NCBI GenBank assembly: GCA_021740785.1
Contig: JAIOZI010000025.1
Span: 1-61,572, forward strand
DNA: 61,572 nt
Reading direction: 5' to 3'
Origin: Melioribacteraceae bacterium
Lineage (GTDB): Bacteria > Bacteroidota > Ignavibacteria > Ignavibacteriales > Melioribacteraceae
Part shown: piece by piece, positions 54,189 to 61,162 of the stretch
Layout: each line of letters starts with the position of its first letter
Position numbering within the stretch: the first letter of the stretch is position 1
Made by a program: the position numbers and the translations under genes
Notes under the pieces: model-generated
Database searches by the model: none
What the model was told of the DNA's origin: nothing
The model's input: the letters and a program-made list of their open reading frames with translations, nothing else

Positions 54189-56021
54189 ATGAAGATTTTT
54201 AACGCATTCTTTTTAATTCTATTTTTAACAATAGTAGTCAATGCTCAATCGCCTGAAATAAATAAAATTGAACCGCCGAATTGGTGGATCGGAATGAAAT
54301 TAAACAGAATTCAATTGATGGTCTATGGTGAAAATCTTACCGGTATTTCCGCAAAGTTTAATAATGATAATATCACTGTTGATAAAATTCACGAACTTGA
54401 AAATCATACATGTACATTTATTGATATCACGATTCCGGCGAATCTCGAACCCGGTGATTTCAATCTTATAATCGAAAATAACTATGGTAAAACCGAGCAT
54501 GCATTCCCAATTTTTGCAAGAGAAAATAACCAAAAACATTTTCAAGGATTTGATAATTCCGATGCGATTTATCTTTTGATGCCTGACCGTTTTGCGAATG
54601 GCGATCCAGCAAATGATTCTGTTGAAGGGCTTGTTGATACCATGCAGAATATCCCGGGACAAGCGCGTGCCGGCGGTGATTTACAAGGCGTGATTGATAA
54701 GCTGGATTACATTAAAGATTTGGGATTTACAACAATCTGGCTTAATCCCGTTGTAGAAAATAATACATTCAGAAGTTATCACGGTTATTCGGCAACTGAT
54801 TTTTATAATGTGGATGCACGGCTCGGAACAAATGAACTTTACAAAAAATTAGTTGATGAAGCTCATGCAAGGGATATGAAAATTATAATCGATCATGTAG
54901 CAAATCATTTCAGCAGCGACCATGTGTGGATAACAAATCCGCCAATGAATGATTGGACAAACGGGACTATTGATGATCACCTTCGACCAAATCATCATAA
55001 AATGATTTTTACAGATGTTCACGGTGACAGCGCAACTATTAATCATGTTACCAAAGGTTGGTTCGTAAAATACATGCCGGACTTTAACCATGGCAATCCT
55101 TTTGTTCAGAATTATATAACTCAAAATACAATTTGGTGGGTCGAATATTCAGGGTTGGATGGAATTCGCGAAGATACTTACCCTTATGCCGGACAGAAAT
55201 ACATGGCTAAATGGGCAAAGACAATCCTTGATGAATATCCATCACTAAATATTGTTGGTGAAGTTTGGACAGGGGAACCTGCCTTTCTCGCGGGCTATCA
55301 ATCCGGCACTCCGCTTCCCCGTGATTTTGATTCCAATCTACCGTCACTTACTGATTTTGGGCTGCGTGACCAACTGACTGATTTTGCTTCCGGCAGAAGA
55401 GGGCTTTATAATATCTACACTCTCTTTGCTAAAGATTATCTTTATGCCGACCCGGATAATCTAGTTACTTTTGCCGATAATCATGACGTCGGAAGAATTT
55501 GGTATTATGCTAAAGGCAATTGGGACAGGGTGAAAATTATTTTAACTATCCTGGCAACTTCGCGCGGTATTCCACAAATATTTTACGGAACTGAATTGGG
55601 AATTGAAAGTAATGAAGATCACGGAACACTCCGGTATCCTTTCCCCGGCGGTTTTCCCGGAGACTCCTTAAACGCTTTTACCGCCGAAGGAAGATCTGAT
55701 TATCAAAATGAAATTTTTGATTACCTGAAATGGCTCCTTCATCTTCGGAAAGATTATCCGGCGCTGGCAACCGGAAAGATGATTCACTTTCCGCCTCATG
55801 ACGGAATTTATGTCTATTATAAAATTTTAGGCGAGCAGAAATTTATGATTGCCATAAACGAAAGCGATAAAATAAAAAGTGTTGATTTTTCAATGAAGGG
55901 GAAACTGATGGATGATGTATCGTCGATTACCAATATGAGAACAAACGAGCAAACAGATTATACAAAAAATATTGATCTGCAGATTGAACCGGTGTCGATC
56001 GAAATTTATATTCTTGAATAA
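54189..56021 (+). CDS. Secreted GH13 alpha-amylase (cyclomaltodextrinase/neopullulanase type)
   Basis: The 610-residue protein has a signal peptide (cut near VVNAQ). An N-terminal domain (about 22-120) starts with the characteristic EPPNWWIGM, followed by the GH13 barrel (about 125-520): LMPDRFANG, IIDHVANH, the nucleophile aspartate in LDGIREDTYPY, the acid glutamate in IVGEVW and ADNHDVGR. A C-terminal beta domain follows. It should cleave starch or cyclodextrins outside the cytoplasm. The last gene of the core before the right array. Confidence 0.93.
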   Translation: MKIFNAFFLILFLTIVVNAQSPEINKIEPPNWWIGMKLNRIQLMVYGENLTGISAKFNNDNITVDKIHELENHTCTFIDITIPANLEPGDFNLIIENNYGKTEHAFPIFARENNQKHFQGFDNSDAIYLLMPDRFANGDPANDSVEGLVDTMQNIPGQARAGGDLQGVIDKLDYIKDLGFTTIWLNPVVENNTFRSYHGYSATDFYNVDARLGTNELYKKLVDEAHARDMKIIIDHVANHFSSDHVWITNPPMNDWTNGTIDDHLRPNHHKMIFTDVHGDSATINHVTKGWFVKYMPDFNHGNPFVQNYITQNTIWWVEYSGLDGIREDTYPYAGQKYMAKWAKTILDEYPSLNIVGEVWTGEPAFLAGYQSGTPLPRDFDSNLPSLTDFGLRDQLTDFASGRRGLYNIYTLFAKDYLYADPDNLVTFADNHDVGRIWYYAKGNWDRVKIILTILATSRGIPQIFYGTELGIESNEDHGTLRYPFPGGFPGDSLNAFTAEGRSDYQNEIFDYLKWLLHLRKDYPALATGKMIHFPPHDGIYVYYKILGEQKFMIAINESDKIKSVDFSMKGKLMDDVSSITNMRTNEQTDYTKNIDLQIEPVSIEIYILE

Positions 56022-56154
56022 CTAATAGCTGTCAAAAATATTTTTTTTCGGAAATAGCAGCCAATATAAATTAAATTATTTAGAGAGTAACATTCATCTC
56101 TCTCCGCTGCCTTTCAACTGCACAATCACCCCTTCCCCGGTTTATGATAAAATA

Positions 56155-56280
56155 AATTTAATTTTGAAAAAATTTGAAATTGATGAGGATTTAGTTTAAG
56201 TTGTACACAGTTCTCAACATTAGGGAGTTGAAACTTGAATCCATTTACTATTCTTCTTGATTTACAATTCGATATTTTAT
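56155..56280 (+). repeat. Array leader, right copy (inverted partner of 11530-11655)
   Basis: These 125 bases match the leader of the left array. The common blocks include TTTAAGTTGT, GGGAGTTG and TTGAATCCATTTACT, followed by TTCTTCTTGA. A pyrimidine-rich CACCCCTTCCCC just upstream has a weaker counterpart near 11680 on the minus strand. It may carry the promoter that reads the cassettes. Confidence 0.65.
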
Positions 56281-56489
56281 TTCTAAATAGCACACGACTA
56301 TTTTATAATGCTAAATTACAGCAGCCGCAAAAAGAGAAAACAAAAGGATTAGTACATTTATTATCATTTGATGATCGGGATAAAAACATAAAAAAATTTG
56401 AAGTTGTTTTAATAGAATTAATTAAAAAATGCGGTATGGTGTTTATCCCGACGATAACGGATAATAGCAAGTGCAGTTATCCAAGTTAA
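56235..56489 (+). CDS. Possible small leader-linked protein
   Basis: This 84-codon frame starts at TTG (MNPFTILLDLQFDIL) with GGGAG ten bases before it. The first 14 codons correspond to a similar frame in the left leader, with several amino-acid changes. The second half (DDRDKNIKKFEVVLIELIKKCG) looks like a soluble helix. No family is recognised. It could be a real short gene, or a conserved leader peptide whose frame runs on by chance. Confidence 0.35.
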   Translation: MNPFTILLDLQFDILFLNSTRLFYNAKLQQPQKEKTKGLVHLLSFDDRDKNIKKFEVVLIELIKKCGMVFIPTITDNSKCSYPS

Positions 56490-56496
56490 ACGTTCT

Positions 56497-56515
56497 GGCT
56501 AACTATATGTTAGGC
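56497..56515 (+). other. attI-like junction at the start of the right array
   Basis: GGCTAAC-TATAT-GTTAGGC holds two inverted core sites separated by five bases, directly before the first cassette gene. The arrangement resembles the simple site at the end of known attI sequences. No integrase gene lies upstream, so the role as insertion point is inferred. An alternative is a collapsed attC left after deletion. Confidence 0.4.
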
Positions 56516-56522
56516 AGTAAAA

Positions 56523-56945
56523 ATGAATTCAATAAAATTTATAGTAACAATAATGTTTTTAATCCTCTTAATCTGGGGGCCAATATTCTATTCATTAGAG
56601 TATTGGCTAATAATTAGAATTCTCTATTTAGTATTGATTCCAACACTTTCTTGGTTTTTATTACAGTGGCTTTGGGGTATTTGGAAACCTTCTCATAGGG
56701 TAGAAATTAAATTGGAAAGAACTCTCGCATTTCTTACTAGTTTAATTCTTTTTTCGCTTGCAATAATTGAATTTATGTCCGACTCACATTTAGGAAACAC
56801 TCTTTGGGTGCGTTCAATTGAAGGAAGAGAAGCTGTAGGGGAAGATATCATTCTGGATGGCCCAAATTGGGCCACAGTTATAATACTGCTGATTGGTTCT
56901 GGCTTTTCATTATGGCTTGGCTTTGTTAATAAAGAAAAAAATTAG
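56523..56945 (+). CDS. Small four-span membrane protein
   Basis: The 140-residue protein has hydrophobic segments near residues 6-24, 28-50, 68-86 and 114-133. It starts 7 bases after the cassette core site GTTAGGC. I recognise no family. The loop between spans three and four carries RSIEGREAVGEDI. Upstream gene of a two-gene cassette; nothing shows its role. Confidence 0.6.
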   Translation: MNSIKFIVTIMFLILLIWGPIFYSLEYWLIIRILYLVLIPTLSWFLLQWLWGIWKPSHRVEIKLERTLAFLTSLILFSLAIIEFMSDSHLGNTLWVRSIEGREAVGEDIILDGPNWATVIILLIGSGFSLWLGFVNKEKN

Positions 56946-56973
56946 TTTTGTTAACTATTATTTGAGGTAATCA

Positions 56974-57240
56974 ATGACTCTAACTATGGATGTAGCTCTA
57001 GTTGCTAATAAAGAACACCTCGGCTTTGTTCGAAAGGAATATGAAACTAGCATTCTTCCTTATGAGGGTTTGGAAATTGAAGATTCTGCATGGAAAGATT
57101 CAAAAAAAGTTTTGTCAGTTGTAGCTAGTTATCAAAATAACTATATCTACATTGCACTAGAACCATACGATGTACAAAAGTCAAAGCACCTAAATCAAGT
57201 TAAAGAAATGTTTCAAGCGCATGGTTGGGTTTCTCATTAG
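56974..57240 (+). CDS. Small soluble protein, unknown
   Basis: This 88-residue protein has a mixed alpha/beta pattern with no signal and no membrane segment. TTGAGGT stands before the ATG. It ends six bases before the attC site, as is normal for the last gene of a cassette. No family is recognised. Confidence 0.55.
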   Translation: MTLTMDVALVANKEHLGFVRKEYETSILPYEGLEIEDSAWKDSKKVLSVVASYQNNYIYIALEPYDVQKSKHLNQVKEMFQAHGWVSH

Positions 57241-57246
57241 TTTACT

Positions 57247-57470
57247 GCCTAACCAGCAAATCAACCCGACCGCCGTCTTCGACTCCGGTCGACCCGATTT
57301 GCTGTGGGGTAGCAGTTTTTAGTAAACATTGCAGTTGAAGGTTTTCTTTTAATAAAAGTTAGTTCCGCCGTGCTTGTGGATTAATTTAAGCACGGCTACA
57401 AATTATTGGCATTGTGTAATTAACCGGCATTGCAGTTCTGGGCGGCGGGTTATTTGCAACGCCGTTAGGC
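57247..57470 (+). other. attC site R1
   Basis: The 224-bp site runs from GCCTAAC to GTTAGGC. Its arms GCAAAT-C-AACCCG-A-CCGCC (57257-57274) and GGCGGCGGGTTATTTGC (57441-57457) pair perfectly over 17 bp, leaving the C and A unpaired, as in classical attC sites such as that of aadA1. A second hairpin GCCGTGCTT/AAGCACGGC lies at 57367-57396. TTTTTAGTAAACATTGC and TTGGCATTG blocks recur in the other sites. An open frame that begins in this site runs into the next gene but is not its true start. Confidence 0.88.
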
Positions 57471-57496
57471 AATTATTCATTAAAAGGGATTTCATA

Positions 57497-58024
57497 ATGA
57501 AAAGTATTAGTCAAGAAATTTTACTCAATCGCTTAAATAATTTTAAACTAGGTGGTCATCATATTGATTCTCGGTTGATGGATGAAGTTAAAAATGGTGG
57601 ATGTTTTTATATAATTGAGTTGAATGATGAAGAATCATTCTTATCATTAATTTGGCAAGAAATTGATGACACAAGGTTATTAACTCCAAAAGGTGAAACA
57701 CGACGACTACTAGATGTTGCTGAAAGATTTATTGAAAACAAATATTCTTTTGAAGACTTATCAAAATCCATTGGAATGACTTCTGATAAACATAAGCCCG
57801 AATGGTTCGAGAAATGTATCCCTATCAATTCTGATTTTAAATATGATAACTTTGGTTTAATTACAATTGTGCCCGCAAACGATAGTGAGAGGAAACAATG
57901 CCCGAAAGGTTCTTTTTATATTTATGATGGTATACATAAATCTCTTGTTCTTTCTACTAAATTGTTAAAAAAAGAAATAGGCTATCAAAAGATTGAAGCT
58001 TTATTATTAATTCCTCGGCGTTAA
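57497..58024 (+). CDS. Unknown soluble protein, first gene of a three-gene cassette
   Basis: 175 residues from ATG at 57497, which has AAGGGA before it; the longer upstream frame is attC DNA. Mixed alpha/beta. The last third, with KGSFYIYDGIHKSLVLSTKLL, looks like a conserved core, but I cannot name a family. The next two genes follow closely, so the three may form one system. Confidence 0.6.
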   Translation: MKSISQEILLNRLNNFKLGGHHIDSRLMDEVKNGGCFYIIELNDEESFLSLIWQEIDDTRLLTPKGETRRLLDVAERFIENKYSFEDLSKSIGMTSDKHKPEWFEKCIPINSDFKYDNFGLITIVPANDSERKQCPKGSFYIYDGIHKSLVLSTKLLKKEIGYQKIEALLLIPRR

Positions 58025-58045
58025 AATATTATCTGGAGCTTAACA

Positions 58046-58474
58046 ATGAAAAACACAAATGATCAATACCGCCATTTTCTAGATGAGATTGAATCAATGC
58101 TAGAAAATGAGAAACGAACTTTCCGTGAATTAAAGGAATCTCTTAAAGATTCATTTTCTGACAAATCAATTCCTGAATTACTAAACAAAAGAAGACGGGC
58201 ATTTGACCACGCTTTTGTTGAATGCATTAATAAATATGGTTATGGAGATGGAGATATTCGACAAAAACTAGATCATCTATGGGAACAAAACACCAAAGAA
58301 CAAGCTGGATGGAAGAAAATTTTAAGACCAACAAAGATTTTAATGGCTGGATCTCCAATTGGTCAAGCAGCTTTATTTTTCGATGACACTTACAAATTAA
58401 AGCGTGAGCAATGGCATTTATATCTCGATAATTCATTAGAACTTGCAAAAAAAATTGGTAAAAGTAATGATTGA
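58046..58474 (+). CDS. Unknown helical protein, second gene of the cassette
   Basis: The 142-residue protein is highly helical and rich in Lys and Glu (ESMLENEKRTFRELKESLKDSF). A short hydrophobic stretch PTKILMAGSPIGQAALFF near residue 100 may touch a membrane. CTGGAGC precedes the ATG. It overlaps the next gene by eight bases, showing close coupling. Confidence 0.6.
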   Translation: MKNTNDQYRHFLDEIESMLENEKRTFRELKESLKDSFSDKSIPELLNKRRRAFDHAFVECINKYGYGDGDIRQKLDHLWEQNTKEQAGWKKILRPTKILMAGSPIGQAALFFDDTYKLKREQWHLYLDNSLELAKKIGKSND

Positions 58475-59213
58475 TCTAACCGAACGAGAGAAAATAGACC
58501 GCATCGCTTCTCAAATAATACGAGAGCAAGCGTATAATCTACCAATCTATGAGTGGATGGAAAAAAATAGAATTGGTGAATCAGAATATGGTAGATATTT
58601 AGACTTAATGGGAAGACAAGAACACGTATTTCATCATCGATTATTTGGTCATCATCCCATTTATGATTTCCCCTTTGACAATCCAGAAAAAATACCTGAT
58701 TTTATAGAGCACGTATGGTTTTCCGATTCTGCGACAAAACAAGGATTACCGATTGTCCCTGGCGATTTTCTGAAGGATACTGATGTATTGAAATACTGTT
58801 CTCAAAAAACAATTGAATGGAATTTTGTAAATGCCTTTGACTTATTAAGTGGCACACTTGCTATATATGCTGGATACAAAAATTGTAAAAAATATTTTAA
58901 TGAAATGGAATCAATTGAATCCTTCTCAGAATTAGCCAAGGAACTTGGTGTCGGTATTCTTGAGTTGGCACTTTCAATAAAAAATACAAATCCGTTTTTG
59001 CTAATCGGAGCTATTTTACAAATTGTCGGTAGTATGAAAGGTGTCTTCAATGATGCATCTAAAATATATTTCAAAAAAATATTTAGCCAATATTACTTTA
59101 TCATAACAGATCCAAAAGTAGATATTGATGAAGTTATAGCTTCATATTATTTGATAAAAACTGATTTAGAAAAAGCATTATCAGCAAAAGTAAATTCATA
59201 CTACTTAAAATAA
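58467..59213 (+). CDS. Unknown protein with His-rich segment, third gene of the cassette
   Basis: About 248 residues from ATG at 58467 (MIDLTEREK). The segment HVFHHRLFGHHPIYDFP near residue 55 holds five histidines that could bind a metal. A hydrophobic region with LELALSIKNTNPFLLIGAILQIVG near residues 170-195 may form membrane helices. Pairing with the preceding helical protein suggests a two-part effector, but no family is recognised. Confidence 0.6.
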   Translation: MIDLTEREKIDRIASQIIREQAYNLPIYEWMEKNRIGESEYGRYLDLMGRQEHVFHHRLFGHHPIYDFPFDNPEKIPDFIEHVWFSDSATKQGLPIVPGDFLKDTDVLKYCSQKTIEWNFVNAFDLLSGTLAIYAGYKNCKKYFNEMESIESFSELAKELGVGILELALSIKNTNPFLLIGAILQIVGSMKGVFNDASKIYFKKIFSQYYFIITDPKVDIDEVIASYYLIKTDLEKALSAKVNSYYLK

Positions 59214-59216
59214 ATT

Positions 59217-59405
59217 GCCTAACAAGTGGCTCAAGGCGACAGCGTTTTCGCACTCGGCATTTTGCAAGTTTTAGGGCTAGTCGTTACGTTTTGGCAGTCT
59301 TGTTCAAGTTAGTAGTGCTATGAAAGATTTTTGTAATTATAAAAATTATTTAACAAATTCGGCATTGTAGTTCTGGGCTGCGCCTTAGCCACAACGCCGT
59401 TATAT
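59217..59405 (+). other. attC site R2
   Basis: The 189-bp site runs from GCCTAAC to GTTATAT. The arms GTGGCT-C-AAGGCG-A-CAGC (59226-59243) and GCTGCGCCTTAGCCAC pair perfectly with the C and A left out. Their sequence differs from R1, but the fold is the same. The second hairpin seen in R1, R3 and R4 is not evident here. The closing core belongs to the next cassette. Confidence 0.85.
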
Positions 59406-59429
59406 GCTCCAATAAAAATATGAGGTTTT

Positions 59430-59789
59430 ATGGAACTCAAAGAGTTCGTTTCAGAAACGTTAACCCAAATTATTAGTGGCGTGAAAGATGCGCAATCACA
59501 GCAAAATGAATTAGGCGCAAAGATTAATCCTACTATTGGCTCTGCGCAAGTTAGTGCCAGCAGTATTCCAACTTCGTATATACCGACTAGCAATATTAGT
59601 AGCGGTATATTTTTTATTGAGTTTGATGTCTCTGTTTTTGCATCAAATGAAAAAGGTGTAAAAGGTGGTGGATCACTCAACGTTGCAGCTATTAAAGTTG
59701 GAGCAGATGGAGAAAAATCATCATCCAATGCCCAACAAAATAAAATTAACTTTGTTGTTCCCATTACATTGCCTGTTGTTAATGATTAA
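59430..59789 (+). CDS. Trypco2-like domain protein
   Basis: The 119-residue protein starts MELKEFVSETLTQIISGVK. It ends with a beta-rich half: FFIEFDVSVFAS, KGGGSLNVAAIKVG and NKINFVVPITLP. This pattern resembles the trypsin-co-occurring domain 2 found in predicted conflict systems. I make the match from memory of the motif pattern, so it is tentative. No protease gene is in the cassette. The start follows TGAGG. Confidence 0.55.
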   Translation: MELKEFVSETLTQIISGVKDAQSQQNELGAKINPTIGSAQVSASSIPTSYIPTSNISSGIFFIEFDVSVFASNEKGVKGGGSLNVAAIKVGADGEKSSSNAQQNKINFVVPITLPVVND

Positions 59790-59982
59790 CAATTTCTTTT
59801 ACTGAATTAAGTTCAATGTAAGTAATATCGTTCTTATTGTAGTTGGAAACTGACAATGCTTTTTCAGTAGCGTCTTTAAAACTTTTTTCAATAATTGAAA
59901 AACGAACAAATATATTTTTACCAAATGCTGAAAAGTCATACAAATACTTTTTCTTACTTAGAATCGCATATAACCAGCCCAT
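59779..59982 (-). CDS. Small antisense-oriented cassette gene
   Basis: 67 residues from an ATG lying in the arm of attC R3 (MGWLYAILSKKKYLYDFS); the frame is open 22 codons further upstream into the attC. The body (FGKNIFVRFSIIEKSFKDATEKAL) reads like a real alpha/beta protein. It overlaps the end of the Trypco2-like gene by 11 bases, tail to tail. Genes running against the array occur in integrons. No family is recognised. Confidence 0.45.
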   Translation of the reverse strand: MGWLYAILSKKKYLYDFSAFGKNIFVRFSIIEKSFKDATEKALSVSNYNKNDITYIELNSVKEIVNH

Positions 59983-60190
59983 CAAGCCGACCGCTTCATT
60001 CTGTTCGGCTTTGGTGCTGTTCTTTTGTTTGTTGTTTTTAGTAATCATTGTTGTTTATCCTTTTACTGTTAATTAATGTTTCGTCCGCCGTGCTTTCGAG
60101 TTAAGATAAGCACGGCTATAAATTTTTGGCATTGCAATTTAATCCAGTCCGCAGTTCGGGGCGGACGGCTTATGGGCAACGCCGTTATAT
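59968..60190 (+). other. attC site R3
   Basis: The 223-bp site runs from ATATAAC to GTTATAT. The arms GCCCAT-C-AAGCCG-A-CCGC and GCGGACGGCTTATGGGC pair, with C unpaired and A opposite A. The second hairpin GCCGTGCTT/AAGCACGGC is at 60087-60116. The TTGGCATTGC block is present. The opening is the reverse complement of the start of its cassette over nine bases. Confidence 0.86.
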
Positions 60191-60201
60191 TGCTTGAAAT
60201 T

Positions 60202-60849
60202 ATGAACAATTTGGAAGAGTATATATCAAAAACGAAGAGTGCGGTTACAAAGCTTTTTGAAGCTTATAATTCATACTGGGAATTAATGTATTCGCCCGAA
60301 AGGCCATCATTTCATTTTTGGGGAGATCCTGAGAGTGAAGAAAATAAAAAGGCATATGAGGAGTGGCGCAAAGAAAATAATTCCATCTTAGAACTAAGAG
60401 CTCAAAGAGATAATGAATTCGCATTTGAATATTTTGCTCGCTCAACCTTATTAGGCACAGTATTACAATTTGGATTTTGGGGAATAGAAAAATTTTCCAA
60501 GAACGAAACTGTTGCAAAAGGATTTGAGGATATAATTGATGCTAATTCTAAAGCACTAAAATTTTGTATTGGTCGAACTTATGAAAATATACCTATCGGG
60601 TTGATAATCTATGCTGGAAGAAATCAGTCAACACATTTTGATGATAAAAAATATAGAAAAGTAACTGCTCGGGTTTTCGAAAAATTAACGAATTACTATA
60701 GCCCAACTTTCAAGAAATGGTATAAAAGCGATTACTTTGATTTAGAAAATCCTAATGTTATTAATTATTCAGAAAACATAACACATATTTTAGGTTGGAG
60801 AAGCTATAGTATCTATGAAAAAGATTTAATAGAAATGTTGCAATATTAG
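60202..60849 (+). CDS. Unknown soluble protein, single-gene cassette
   Basis: 215 residues from ATG at 60202, 11 bases after the cassette core; 42 open codons upstream are attC DNA. Helical with many aromatic residues. A segment YENIPIGLIIYAGRNQSTHFDD near residue 135 resembles the central part of proteins with a HEPN-like or abortive-infection-type fold, but I cannot confirm that. It ends seven bases before the next attC. Confidence 0.55.
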   Translation: MNNLEEYISKTKSAVTKLFEAYNSYWELMYSPERPSFHFWGDPESEENKKAYEEWRKENNSILELRAQRDNEFAFEYFARSTLLGTVLQFGFWGIEKFSKNETVAKGFEDIIDANSKALKFCIGRTYENIPIGLIIYAGRNQSTHFDDKKYRKVTARVFEKLTNYYSPTFKKWYKSDYFDLENPNVINYSENITHILGWRSYSIYEKDLIEMLQY

Positions 60850-60856
60850 CAAAGCA

Positions 60857-61123
60857 ATATAACCAGCAAATCAACCCGACCGCCCCGCAAAAGGTCTGCG
60901 GGATAAACGAGAAGATGCGGTCAACTCGATTTGCTGTAGGGTTCTCGTTTTTGTAAACATTGCTGTTCGGCAGAGCAGTTTTTAATAAGCAAAGTACCGC
61001 CAAGTTTTTCGGACAATTTAAACTTGGCTTAGGGTTTTTGGCATTGCACCTACCTGCCGGTAGGCAGGTTTTAACTTGGGTTGTTTGCTTCTGGGCGGCG
61101 GGTTATGCGCGTGTCCGTTAGGC
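60857..61123 (+). other. attC site R4
   Basis: The 267-bp site runs from ATATAAC to GTTAGGC. The arms GCAAAT-C-AACCCG-A-CCGCC and GGCGGCGGGTTATGCGC pair with C and A unpaired. The second hairpin is GCCAAGTTT/AAACTTGGC at 60999-61028, a different sequence with the same pairing as in R1 and R3. An added hairpin ACCTGCC-GGTA-GGCAGGT sits at 61052-61069. Confidence 0.87.
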
Positions 61124-61162
61124 TGTTTAGCAAAATAAAGCAATAAATACAGAGGAATAATA

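Noticed and set aside
57374-57496. Longer starts for the genes after attC R1 and R3 (57374 and 60076).
   Set aside because: The extra N-terminal codons are attC DNA, repeat each other's sequence and lack a ribosome binding site.
60761-61003. 80-codon minus-strand frame across attC R4.
   Set aside because: It overlaps a good plus-strand gene and the attC; unlike the R3 antisense frame, it has no independent coding stretch.
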